Assembly (NCBI GenBank): GCA_900208305.1
Contig: OAPG01000003.1
Coordinates: forward strand, 1,116,001-1,180,000
From: Melanopsichium pennsylvanicum
Taxonomy: Eukaryota; Basidiomycota; Ustilaginomycetes; Ustilaginales
Reading direction: 5' to 3'
Length of the DNA: 64,000 nt
The notes beneath the pieces are model-generated. The model was not told the origin of the DNA, searched no databases, and saw only the letters and a list, made by a program, of their open reading frames with translations. The position numbers were made by a program, and so were the translations under genes. Every line of letters begins with the position of its first letter. The stretch's first letter is position 1. This document shows positions 10,838 through 21,413 of this stretch, in pieces.

Positions 10838-12216
10838 GATATCAAAGGATTGCCAATCCAATTAAGACCCTAAAAATGAGATATCAATCTGTCGGTGACT
10901 TCTGCAGAGTGATGCTGAAACTTGAAAATCCGAGGCAGAACGTCGAAAATTAGCACCAATATGGCCCCTTTCTCGGCTTGCTTCCCTTCACCTCAACATC
11001 GGTGACGTTACAAACTAGGTAGCAAAAAGACGCACCGTCCTCTTACAAATGAGCAGGCACGAGTGACAGATACTGTATACGTATATGAAGTTGACGACAG
11101 CGCAAGCGAGTTAGAGTAGATCGCCGAAATGAACACGAAAAAGAGATCGACAAAACATGGCGTATACCGTACATGTTTATGTTCGCGGATGATGCATCAT
11201 CTCTGCACCATCTTTGAGCCAATTCAAAGTAGTTGTCGCTTGGCTCATTCCGATTCGGCTGCATCTAATTGTCAAGCTGCATGCCAAGCAGCGATCAAAG
11301 CGTCAAAAAAAAAAAACCGCTGCATTTTCGCAACTCGAATAACAAGCCAGCCAAATCACAGAATAAGTAAGCCGAATTTACATGTCACGCACTGCCAGCG
11401 CATGTTGGAGACGCCGGCATAAAAGGTGCGGTAAGGTTGTCTGTGGGGAGAAAAGTGGCCATTTTAGCGAAAATGTTGGACAGGAGTGTGAGTGTGATGC
11501 ACGTCACGCGCGTTGAGCTGCGCATACACCATGCACCTGGCTGGAATGCAGACGTTCAACCCCTTGACACCGTCATGTGCCCTCTCACCCTCGAGATACA
11601 CACACCAAGTAGTCATGCGCACCAAAGAGCAAAGATGCTCGCCAGTCAGCAGCTCATAAATCCCATCAGGTAGTGCCTCAATCATAATTCTACGAGCTTT
11701 TCGTTTTCTCTCGAACTTCAACTGCACGCTATCCTGATCGTCGCTGCACTAACGGTACTCGCCTAAGCGTTCCAATGTCGCCGACATGTTCCACTTCCGA
11801 GACGAGTGTTACTTTGAAGCCTGATACAGACATGTTGAGAAGGACTTTTGCAGCAACACGGATTCAGCTTGAGTGTGAAGCACGCCGCGGTTCTCATGAT
11901 GAGCGGAGGCCGCTTTGTGGCGCCATGTCGATCAGGCACCAGTCCATGATCAATATTGCTATCAACCAGAACGTCTCAGTTTGCTGCTACACTGATATCA
12001 TTCCCTCTGAATGCACCTTGCCTGAGCCGCCGTGAGTGTCCCGCTTATACCGCCTGTTGCACTGCATATCTCCGCCCGCTGCTCACGTTTCGCTTGCCGC
12101 TGTCTCCTCTGACGCACGAGGTTTCCTCTTCGAATATGATCTGGGAACAACATATACCCAAACCTTGTTCGAGCCTCTCTCGACTTCCCTCCCCTCCCTA
12201 CCACCGTCTCAACGAC

Positions 12217-12238
12217 CTCTCTCTCTCTCTCTCTCTCC
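12217..12238. repeat. CT dinucleotide microsatellite
   Basis: About eleven CT units 150-170 bp upstream of the barwin-like gene, in a long pyrimidine-rich tract that probably includes its transcription start. Confidence 0.85.
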
Positions 12239-12389
12239 ACTCCCCTTCCATCAGAAACCACTCTCCCTTTCATCCATTCCCCAGACCAGCCCGTCGCTCT
12301 AGACACGTTCTTTATTATTACGACTCCATCCTTCTCGTGCAAACTTTCGGAACCTCGGCCGTTCATCTCTCATAGATCTCACTGAAATT

Positions 12390-13088
12390 ATGGTGCGTGT
12401 CACTTTGTTCAGCGCCATCATCGCAACCTTTGCACTCGCCTCGCTCGGCGCATCTGCACAGGAGTCTCTTCCCACCACTTCTGCCCTTCCTGTCAACCCA
12501 ACCGAGCTTGACGATGATGGACAACCAATCCAATTCATCAACTCGGTCGTCGGCGACGATGATGATGACGATTATACTCCTGATCAGCTTGAACAACGCT
12601 CTGTACTCCGCCGATCCAAGCACCATCATAAACACTCTTCCAAAAAACACAAGACTTCCTCTCGCCAGATGTTTTCTCTCGGCCCAGCAGAGCAAGATGA
12701 GCTCTGGTCTCCCGATGTTCAGATCACCTGGTACGCCAGTCACGATTTGCTCAATCCTCAGTGCGGTAACGGCGGAGGCTCTTGGCAACCCGTCAACAGC
12801 TGTCATATTGGAGCCGTGGTCAAGAATTGGGAAAATGGACCTCAGTGTGGAGAATTTGTAAAGCTTTGCAACAAGGAGGCCGACAACCATTGTGTCAAGG
12901 TTCGTGTGATTGACAAGTGTGCCGGATGTGGTGAGAATCACGTTGATCTCACCAAGAGTGCGTTCAAGAAACTTTCACCCAGCGGTACTCTAACAGAGGG
13001 CAGGATCAAAGGCCTAAAAATGTACCGCACAAACATGCCCAACCCTTGGGATCTAAGTCTTTTTGGTCCAAAGGCTCTTTCGGTATAA
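12390..13088 (+). CDS. Secreted barwin/expansin-like (RlpA-type double-psi beta-barrel) protein
   Basis: A 232-residue secreted protein. Residues 1-23 are a signal peptide (cleavage after GASAQ or close by). An acidic pro-like region with an Asp run follows, then basic residues (VLRRSKHHHKH and KKHK) with possible Kex2 cleavage. The C-terminal 120 residues form a double-psi beta-barrel: ITWYASHD, CGNGGGSW, SCHIGAVV, QCGEFVKLC, VKVRVIDKCAGCGENHVDL and FKKLSP. The paired cysteines and the Asp of HVDL are as in barwin/expansin-like proteins. No carbohydrate-binding module is seen. Family members loosen or bind wall polysaccharides or inhibit proteases. In a plant-associated fungus this could act on plant or fungal walls, which is inference. 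The frame is intronless and the ATG is at the signal peptide. Confidence 0.88.
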   Translation: MVRVTLFSAIIATFALASLGASAQESLPTTSALPVNPTELDDDGQPIQFINSVVGDDDDDDYTPDQLEQRSVLRRSKHHHKHSSKKHKTSSRQMFSLGPAEQDELWSPDVQITWYASHDLLNPQCGNGGGSWQPVNSCHIGAVVKNWENGPQCGEFVKLCNKEADNHCVKVRVIDKCAGCGENHVDLTKSAFKKLSPSGTLTEGRIKGLKMYRTNMPNPWDLSLFGPKALSV

Positions 13089-13654
13089 ACATCTCCATGC
13101 CTTTTTTACTGTCGCTGTTTTTCACGCTTCCAAGCTAGAAAGGCGCAATGTCTTTGTCTGACCAAGTGAGATTGCTCTTTCTTCTCATCTAGATTTCGTC
13201 ATTAAAGCTCGCAAGCCCAGGAGGCTCTGCAAAAATCATTCCATCTTTTGTCCTTCGTTTACCTTCCGAAAGGAGGTCGCCATTTTACAAATCTCATACT
13301 TGTTCCTTGCATCCCGCCCTCACCTTTTCGCGTGTGTTGCTCATTCTTGTTTTGAGACAAAACCATCGTTGGCAGCAATGTTGCACCCGTCACGGATCAT
13401 TGCCACTTGCGATCAAGGGACAGAGATCCGCAAGCCTACCGATAGAGGTATGAGCTAGCGTGCTTGCCAATTTGCTTACCTAAGAATATACGCATGAGAG
13501 GCAAAAAGGAAAGTACGTCGAAAAGAGAGTTTCTGGATTGTGAGATCTGGATTGCGAGATAAAAGTACAATGTTGAAGAAAGCAAAGATACTGAACGAAT
13601 GAAAGAGAAAAGTGTGTATGCAAGCTGAATCGAGAGGTTGGAAGGAGGTAAGAA
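13089..13654. other. Convergent 3' intergenic region
   Basis: Lies between the stop of the barwin-like gene and the spliced end of bet1 on the opposite strand. No gene is seen. It holds the 3' ends of both transcripts. Confidence 0.5.
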
Positions 13655-14346
13655 TCATCTTCTCCACCACCATAAAAAGACCTATCGTGACAAGGAGCAC
13701 ACATGATGATAGATGCAATAAGATGAGAGTCAACACGTTGTGCTTGTCTCCAATTTGATAGATGAGGTTCGACGTGAGTGAAGAGGTCAAGGGGCTTGTA
13801 GGGGATGAAGGAACTTACAAATATCCAAGTGACAAACAACAAGAACAGCATCATGTTGCAGAACCAACCTCCTTGTCTCTTGGCCATCTTGTTCATCCTC
13901 TTAAAAGTGCCGCCCAAGAAAGCACTCGTGTTGTCAAACGCTTCACCCAGTACACCCAGATCCTTTGTTGAATCCCTGACTTCTGTGCCAATATTCAACG
14001 TAATCTCTTTCAACATGGACACCCTTGCAGTGAGGCCCTCGAGACGTTGATCATTCTGCTCTTCGAGATCCTCAGCTGTTCGTGTTGCGGAATAAGCGCT
14101 TGCCGCTCGACCAAAGATGCCGTCGCCATACGAAGGGTTGGGGTTGATAGGAGGTTCTTTCTTGGGAGCGCCGATAAAGTCTGAGCTCTGGTAGCCTGAT
14201 GTGCCATTGGATGAGGATGTGGAGGAGGGGTAGGGGTTCGAATCGTAGGGTGAGGACGAACGATAGGCGTTCAGAGAGGAAGAGGTGGGATATGCGCCTC
14301 CTGCCAGAAGAGCATGTCTGTCGGTCGCTCCTGCGCGACGATTCAT
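13655..14346 (-). CDS. BET1: Bet1-like ER-Golgi SNARE (two exons)
   Basis: The proposed coding sequence is the complement of 13819-14346 joined to 13655-13681, giving 184 residues. It is a tail-anchored Qc-SNARE acting in ER-to-Golgi vesicle fusion. The N-terminal 60 residues are Ser/Tyr-rich. The SNARE helix runs from about residue 80 (EDLEEQNDQRLEGLTARV) through TLNIGTEVRDS and ends at FKRMNKMAKRQ. The C-terminal membrane anchor begins GGWFCNMMLFLLFVTWIF. A GTAAGT donor at 13818-13813 follows this codon exactly, and an acceptor ...CACGATAG at 13689-13682 opens a 27-base exon coding VFLWWWRR and a stop. Splicing completes the anchor and ends the protein right after it, as in known Bet1. Without splicing the frame runs on for more than 100 residues. 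The neighbouring genes are unrelated in function. The start at 14346 fits family length. Confidence 0.85.
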
Positions 14347-16675
14347 GATGGCTTCCGTTCGATCGAAGGTTCGTGAACGCGCGTTGGTTTTGAGCTCGTT
14401 CTCGAGTGGGTATAATGTCACATAAGCTTCAACAGCTTCCTCTCGCTGTGGCGTGCGTTGCTGTTTGACCAAAGTCAGCCAGACGGTATGATGGCCAGGA
14501 GGAGCAAGAAGGCGCACAAGACTTGAAACCAACACTTCGGCATTCGGATGCACGACGTGTACGTGCAAGCGGCGTGCATGGCTCGTTCATGGGAGAATGA
14601 CAAAGCATCATCAAAGCTGAGACCAAGTTTTTACACTCTATATAACACGGCCTAACACGCAATTGACAATCTCTTGAAATATAACAAAAAGAAACATATA
14701 AGTTTGCTCGGACGAACACGGAGCAAACCCCTTCCCAAGAATCTCCTTCGTAGCTCCTCTTGTAAATAAATAAATAAATGCTTGACAGGCAAGGACTTTC
14801 TTCGAGAGCAAATCTCAATCACAGTGTGATGCAGTGAGACCTATGACCCGCGAAAATCGGTACCCGGTATGCTTTTCTTGCCGGTCTCCCCACAAAGCGA
14901 CCTGGTCCAAGAACTCGATGCGATTGGTATCGCGGAGCTTCTAAACCGCTTCCCCCGTATTCTTGAAGCTCTTGTCTAACCCCTAGCATGATGGTCTTTG
15001 AAGTTTAACAGAGAAGTAGACCCGCTCAATGCGAAAGCCGCTCCCAACGCTAGGGCACGTCAAACCTGGCGTTCTGGTGAGAGTGAAGACAAGATCATGT
15101 CACTGATCTAAGCCTTGAACATATCAAAAGCCGCTAGGTACGGATCAAATTCAATTTTGTTGCCTAACCTTGTGCGAATATATCTTGAAGTCAAAGACTC
15201 AGGGGTCATGGTTTTAACCAGATTGAAAGAGATATTTGTCGCATAGCAGGTCCACACGAGCTGTCAGATTGGGCAGTTGCTTTGAGCATTGCCCTCGAAG
15301 GGAAGAAACAGTTGGACGCTGAGGCTGAACCGGGCTAATCTCGTCCAAGAGCCGGTTCATCCGAAAAAAATCAGAAGCATGGAAAAAATTGCAAATAAAT
15401 AAACAAATGAATAAATATTAATCAATGGTTCTGCTATTCTGTGAAAGATTTTTTGGGGCGGACGGATTCTTGCATTTCACCAACCATGACCTTTTCTCAA
15501 ATTCGACCGATACAAAACAGCGAACAGAAACAGAAACGCGGACAGCGTGTGGTTGCATATCCATATCATCAAAATCTGAGAGCAAAGGTGTTTTGTATGT
15601 TCAGAAGGTCAGACAGGAACAAGAAGTGCAAAACAATTGCGATTGATCCGACTCCATTCTGCTTCATCTACACTTAACCCAATGTTGTCGGCCGTATAAG
15701 TATATGTGACTTTGGCCCCATTCGACCGACATATGAGAGCTAGACTTTCTCTGGCGGAGAGGAGAAGACTCCAACAATTCGAGTCGCCGCCTTGATGCAG
15801 AGAAGTGGGTTTAGTGCTTGTGACCGTTTTGTTCCCGGGCGTGATATCCGCGATGCATCTGCATGGACAATCGATTTCCAAAGAGAGGCTGTAAAGTTAC
15901 CACTACCAAAAAAGAAAAAGATAAAAAAAATAAGATAAAAAAGGTGTTGTTGTGTTTTTGATATTTTGAATATCTAAACAAATCGTTTCAGAATCGGTCA
16001 TTTTGGTTGGCGCCGGACGTAATTTATTGATTGACAACCTGTCCAGAGAAAGAGAGACTCTCGACCGTTATAATTCAGGTTGAAAGGATGCGAATCAATT
16101 TCTAAATTACGCTCAAGAGCAAGGCAAAACAATTCGAATCGGATTTCGTTTTGCTGGGAATGGGTTGGCTTTTTCTGATCTTTTTTTTTTCTTTGTTCTT
16201 GTTCTTTTGTGAGATGCCTCAACCAATCTTTGGCTGAATTATCGGCATAGAGCGAGAGTGCGTCTGACTTTCAGGGAGAAATCAGCCGGTCAGTCAGTCA
16301 GTCAGTCAGCTCCCGCCCTCTTCCGGCTAGTGTTTCTAGGCAAGCATAAGTTGGGCCATTCTCACCCGTCACGGTCATTCGCGCGTGTGTCTGCCCTGTG
16401 AATTCTTCTTCTTCGGTGCTTCCGCTGTTTTTGGCTGGCTGACGCTGCTGCTGCCGCCGTTGTTCGTCTCTGGTTCGGTCACTCACTCGTTTGAACCTTT
16501 CCGGCTCACTGTCCCCTCGCCTCTACGTATTTCAGCTTCGGGGCTGTCTGCCCGTCCGTCCGTATGTGTGTGTGAATCTCACTCATTGGCCCATTCGCTA
16601 TTCCCACCTAATCCCTTCTTCCTCGTATCTTTTTTTCCTCCACCACCATCACACCCTCACCCTCTCATACCAAAG
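14347..16675. other. Divergent intergenic region (bet1 / citrate synthase)
   Basis: A 2.3 kb stretch with no supportable gene. It includes an AT-rich part (about 15360-15420) with AAAT repeats, a CAGT repeat (16290-16309) and a pyrimidine-rich leader before citrate synthase. The citrate synthase frame is open from 16385, but a coding role for that extension is unlikely. Confidence 0.5.
16290..16309. repeat. CAGT tetranucleotide repeat
   Basis: Five TCAG units in the region upstream of citrate synthase. Confidence 0.85.
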
Positions 16676-18433
16676 ATGTTGTCGCTCACCGTTCCCCGCC
16701 TTGCACTTCGGGCTGCTGCCCCCACTCGCCAGTTCGCCGCCGCTGCCGGCGTTGGTGCCGTCCGTTACGCTTCCACCAAGACCCTCAAGGATGCCGTCGC
16801 TGAGATCATCCCTGCCAAGCAGGAGCAGCTCAAGAAGCTCAAGGCTGAGCACGGCGAGTCCAAGCTCGGCGAGATCCAGCTCCAGCACCTTCTCGGTGGT
16901 ATGCGTGGTCTCAAGGTCATGCTCTGGGAGGGCTCCGTTCTCGACTCTGAGACCGGTATCACCTTCCACGGCAAGTCCATCCCCGACTCCCAGAAGGTTC
17001 TCCCCACCGCTGCCGACCTCGGTCTCAACGGAAACGAGATCCGTAAGTATTAATTATTTTGCGTCGAAAACCTTCGCTTGACAGAAAGGCACGCTTGTGC
17101 TTTGCTGTAGATTGCCCAAAAGTCGAAGGGTGCAAAACTGGCGATCTCCTCAAGCTCATCTTGTCATTTGCAGCAGACGGTAGACTTGCAGTTACACGGC
17201 TTTCTACGCATTGCAGGTAGATGCGACGTAATTGCTTCTTCTCGGAAAAGGCACTGTTATCTTTTGCTAGCAGGCGTCGCCGAGAAGCTCTCCAAATGAC
17301 CCGAGCAGCAAAAGCGAGAAAACAGCGGAACTGATCCTCTTTTTCGCAATCTTATCATCTGGCTTTGCTGTGCAGTCCCCGAGTCCATGCTCTGGCTCCT
17401 CTTGACCGGCAACGTCCCCTCCAAGGAGGAGGTCAAGGGCCTGTCTGCCGAGCTCGCTGCCAAGGGTGCCCTTCCCGCCCACGTCGAGAAGATCATCGAC
17501 TCTTTCCCCAAGACCCTTCATCCCATGACCCAGTTCGCTGCCGCCGTTGCTGCCCTTAACCACGACAGCAAGTTCGCTGCCGCATACGCCAAAGGCGTCA
17601 AGAAGACCGAATACTGGGGCCCTGTTCTCGAGGACTCGGTCGACCTGATTGCCAAGCTTCCCGCGATCGCTGCCCGTATCTACTACAACGTCTTCGGCCG
17701 GGGTGACGGCAAGCAGGCCATCGACTCGAACCTCGACTTGATTGGCAACTACGCCAACATGATCGGCTACGGTGACAATGAGGGTATGACTGACTACCTC
17801 CGTCTTTACATCGCCATCCACGGTGACCACGAGGGCGGTAATGTTTCCGCCCACACTGCCCACCTTGTCGGTTCGGCTCTTTCGGACCCTTACCTTTCCT
17901 ACTCTGCCGCTCTCCTCGGTCTCGCCGGTCCCCTTCACGGTCTCGCCAACCAGGAGGTTCTCGGCTGGGCTCTTTCCATGCAGGAGGCTGTTGGTGAGAA
18001 CGCTTCCGATGAGCAGATCAAGGAGTACCTCTGGTCCACCCTCAAGTCTGGCCGTGTCGTTCCCGGTTACGGTCACGCCGTCCTCCGTCAGCCCGACCCG
18101 CGTTTCACTGCTCTCTCCAAGTTCTGCGATACCCGCCCCGAGCTCAAGAACAGCCCCATTGTTCAGCTCGTTCAGAAGGTCAGCCAGGTCGCCCCCGGCG
18201 TTCTTAAGGAGCACGGAAAGACTAAGAACCCCTTCCCCAACGTCGACGCCGCTTCCGGTTGCGTTCTTTACCAGTACGGTCTTACCGAGTTCACCTACTA
18301 CACTGTGATCTTCGGTATTTCGCGTGCCATCGGTGCCCTTCCCCAGCTCGTTGCTGACCGATACCTCGGCATGCCCATTGAGCGACCCAAGTCCATGTCC
18401 ATGGACTCGCTCGAGGCTTTCCTCAAGAAGTAA
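16676..18433 (+). CDS. CIT1: Mitochondrial citrate synthase (two exons)
   Basis: The coding sequence is 16676-17042 joined to 17376-18433, giving 474 residues. The enzyme condenses oxaloacetate and acetyl-CoA to citrate at the entry of the TCA cycle. Residues 1-32 are a presequence (Arg/Ala-rich, RYAS). Exon 1 carries [20 protein letters not shown] and [13 protein letters not shown]; exon 2 begins at [12 protein letters not shown]. The three catalytic residues are in place: His in GPLHGLAN (about 309), His in GYGHAVLR (about 354) and Asp in PNVDAASG (about 412). The 333 bp intron has a GTAAGT donor and a TGCAG acceptor in phase 1, and joining gives the family sequence without a gap. It is the longest of the coding introns assigned in this window. 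Strong codon bias suggests high expression. The [15 protein letters not shown] start gives a normal presequence. Confidence 0.97.
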
Positions 18434-19141
18434 ATTTGCGTCTCACAACCCGTGTCGGGAACCCCGAGACTAAATTCCAAGCTTTCAACGTGCCCGCAGA
18501 GGCGTCGAGGAGCTTAGAGCTGAATCTCCTAGAGATCCCTACCCCTCAATATGTTGTGCTCGTGTGCTTTTGCTGTTACATCATCCCCACCAAAAGACCT
18601 AATTGACCTTTCGCTTGTACGATTCCGTAGTTGTGAGTTAGAGTGTGGCAGGCCAGTGTATCACGAGCGAGAGCGACGTCAACATGTGTGTATTTCGAGT
18701 ACTACGCTCGAAGTTGTACGAAAAGAATGAAAGAAGGAGAGAGATACGTTGAAAGGAAACCTCACACCTCTCGCGCGGTAAGAAGAAACGGGCGGTGGCG
18801 GGATCGAAGCGTAAAGAGACGCGTCGAGTCCAACACTGCAACCACACACCACAAGCCTTGATTTCGAGTTCTTGACCATATTGCACAAAGGCCGATTTCC
18901 CAGGTTCAGGTTGTTCCTATCTCCGAGGTTGTCCCACATCTTGAATCAGCAAGCTGAGCTAAACAACTGCCATCTTGCTCCTATCACATCATCACATCAT
19001 CGCTTTCGAATTTTTATTTCCCAAGCAGCATTGCAGGACAACCTCGAAAAAAAAAAAGGACTCGGAACAGCGCAAACGAAGCCTGCTTACAGCACTCTAT
19101 ATTGACCGTCCGCATCCGGTTCCTCTCGCGGCATTGCTACA
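18434..19141. other. Intergenic region
   Basis: About 700 bp between two plus-strand genes. I see no gene. It contains a short A run (about 19048-19059). Confidence 0.5.
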
Positions 19142-20836
19142 ATGCAGACTACCTCAAATGCAACTCTCTTCCAGACCTCGTACTCGGAAGCACTCGGCGC
19201 GTACCGCTCTCGAAAGGCAATTCATACTTCGGGTCTGGCACCTGACTCAACAGAAGCTAGACAACGTTATGGTTACCCGATACACCTCCATCCACACTTT
19301 GAGAAGGCGGTGATTGAGAATCCTGAAAATCTCGCTGTGGAGGGAAGCGGTGCTGACGGCGGTCGATACCGGGTTCTGAGTGTCAAAGTGGAGGGCGGGT
19401 GCATTTGGTGTTCAGAAGCGGGTGGGGTGGTACGTCAGGTGGATGCGGAGAATGGCAAGACGTTGAATTTATATAAAGGAGCAAAGGCACCTGTGCCCAC
19501 ATTTGATTTCCTCACAACGGCTGTGGGAGAGCAACTCCTCGTCACTGGATCATGGGATAAATCACTTCGCATTTATCGTGTGACAAGTATACCCAATGAA
19601 AAGTCCACTTCAAAACCGATTCTAGAGATCCCAAACGCAATGGCAGATTTCATCAAGAGCATACACATTTTCACCTCTTCCCACAAAACTTACATTTCCG
19701 CCGCAGGGAGTGACAAAAGCATCATGCTCTACGATGCGACGCCGTTGCTTTCTCTCAACATCACGTCAGTCACGGTAGAGGGGACGCTCAAATGTGTGTA
19801 CCAGAACAAATCCCACACACGTCCAGTAAACGTAGTCACTTCCCTCCTTGGACTCGATGGCACCACTCGAATTTATTCAGCCGACTCTATGGGACGTGTC
19901 CTCGAATTCATACTCAACCCGGACACGTTGCGGCTCGAAGTCAATCGGGAAATTCAAGGATTCAGTACTGCTGTATACGACTTGAAAGTGGGCTGGAGAC
20001 GAGTTGAAGTGGAAGGAGAGCCTAATGAGTCAGAAACTACAGAAGCTACTGATGCATTCGTGAGCAGAATCAAAGAGGATCTGGATGGAGGGAGGTACAA
20101 GATGGTAGCAGAGCTTTGGGCTGCTTCAGGTGATAAGAGTTGTGCTGGGTACCGGCTCTCTCCGCTTCTCCAACCACATTCTGCCAGCAAGACTGCAGTC
20201 CAATCTACCAACTCTAGCATCCCACTACTTGGGAAACAAGAACCATTATCCACGCCTTGTGTCAAGATCATTCACAAAGACTTTGTAAAGTGCGTTTTGC
20301 CCCTCGCATTTTCTCTTCACCCCACATATTCACACTTCGATCGCTTCTCAGAGGCCGTTGTGACAGGAGCAAGTGACGAACATGTACGTCTGTTCTCCAA
20401 TCCTTTCAATACTGATGGACAAGTAAACGAAGTTGAGGGACATTGGCACGAAATTACTTCGCTTGCAATCTGGACTCGAAATGCCACTACCAGCATCAGC
20501 AACGCTGAATTTACAAAAACCACCACCACCACCACTACTACATCCATCCCGACAGCGAACGACATTGAAACATGGATCATTTCCGCCGGTTTGGATGGTT
20601 CAATTCGCCGCTGGAACCTAGCATCCATCCAAACCTTGCCTAAACCTCAGCTTCAACCACTTATCCAACAAGATCAAACAAAAATCAATGCCAACTGGAA
20701 CGAGGAATCACTACCGCCAGTGGCGCCAAGAAGGATCGTAGGTGATCATGTGCCGATTGTTAGTGAAGCGCTTCAGATAACTGCTGACGAAGAGGCCGAG
20801 TTGGCTGAGCTCATGGCAAACGATGATGACGAGTAG
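19142..20836 (+). CDS. WD40 repeat protein of unknown function
   Basis: A 564-residue beta-propeller protein. WD-type blades can be read in LLVTGSWDKSLRIYRV (near residue 140), YISAAGSDKSIMLYDA (near 195), VVTGASDEHVRLFSNP (near 415) and IISAGLDGSIRRWNLA (near 485). Several blades are degenerate. The N-terminal 50 residues look unstructured and the last 20 are acidic (EEAELAELMANDDDE). There is no signal peptide or membrane segment, so it is probably nuclear or cytosolic. Such proteins are scaffolds for complexes, but I do not recognise which one. It has no coding intron. The gene lies 700 bp past citrate synthase with no functional link apparent. Confidence 0.75.
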   Translation: MQTTSNATLFQTSYSEALGAYRSRKAIHTSGLAPDSTEARQRYGYPIHLHPHFEKAVIENPENLAVEGSGADGGRYRVLSVKVEGGCIWCSEAGGVVRQVDAENGKTLNLYKGAKAPVPTFDFLTTAVGEQLLVTGSWDKSLRIYRVTSIPNEKSTSKPILEIPNAMADFIKSIHIFTSSHKTYISAAGSDKSIMLYDATPLLSLNITSVTVEGTLKCVYQNKSHTRPVNVVTSLLGLDGTTRIYSADSMGRVLEFILNPDTLRLEVNREIQGFSTAVYDLKVGWRRVEVEGEPNESETTEATDAFVSRIKEDLDGGRYKMVAELWAASGDKSCAGYRLSPLLQPHSASKTAVQSTNSSIPLLGKQEPLSTPCVKIIHKDFVKCVLPLAFSLHPTYSHFDRFSEAVVTGASDEHVRLFSNPFNTDGQVNEVEGHWHEITSLAIWTRNATTSISNAEFTKTTTTTTTTSIPTANDIETWIISAGLDGSIRRWNLASIQTLPKPQLQPLIQQDQTKINANWNEESLPPVAPRRIVGDHVPIVSEALQITADEEAELAELMANDDDE

Positions 20837-21413
20837 CGCGAACATTGTATTCCCAAAAGCAATGCAAATCTTTGTCTCGAGATGACAATAGATCTTTGGG
20901 TGTGATTGTGTGATGCGAAGCAACATTGACATGGGCTAGCAGTGGATCAGCTAGGCGAGATTGAGCCGATAGGAAGGAGAGTGCGATTCTGTGAGAATAC
21001 TGATATTCCGCCCAATCTCATCAACATGCGTCTGCAATGGAAGAACGGAGGTATCAGAAGTACAGTGATTACATAACTGGACGTGAGTACTACGAGATCC
21101 TCAATCGCAGCCAACCGAAATGGCTAGGCATCCACTGGAAGGCCACTCCCAACGATTGAAACTTTTCGCGTGTCAAGACAACACTACGACGTTTGATGTG
21201 TTGTTGGAACCGATGTTATTTCTCCCACAATTGACTTGTGGCTCACGTTGGCGAGAGAAGTGTGTTATCTGATCTGTTACCCCCAAAATCACTGTACTGT
21301 ACGTCGTCACTAGCACCCAAATGTTTCATCATCCCCTGCGCATCTCCATCTAGCCTGCCATGTGCCGCCTCTTGAGACGTGAACAAATTTTTTGCTTTTC
21401 TCTGCAATCATGC
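20837..21413. other. Convergent 3' intergenic region
   Basis: Lies between the WD40 gene and the opposite-strand OGT-like gene. No gene is seen. A TACTGTAC motif occurs near 21296. Confidence 0.5.

Larger units (their letters stand above)
10690..12389. other. Intergenic region
   Basis: No gene is supported over 1.7 kb between two plus-strand genes. It contains a GAGT/GATT tetranucleotide repeat (10785-10837) and a CT repeat (12217-12238) in the pyrimidine-rich leader of the next gene. Confidence 0.5.

Noticed and set aside
13480..13681. Unspliced extension of Bet1 to 13480
   Set aside because: It would add over 100 residues after the membrane anchor, against the family pattern; a good donor and acceptor give the normal end. 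It is kept only as a possible retention isoform.
14226..14240. tRNA B-box-like GGTTCGAATC
   Set aside because: It lies inside the bet1 coding exon, with no A-box or cloverleaf around it.
17267..18214. A 315-codon frame on the - strand opposite citrate synthase exon 2
   Set aside because: Mirror frame of a codon-biased gene with no protein features; it also runs into the intron.
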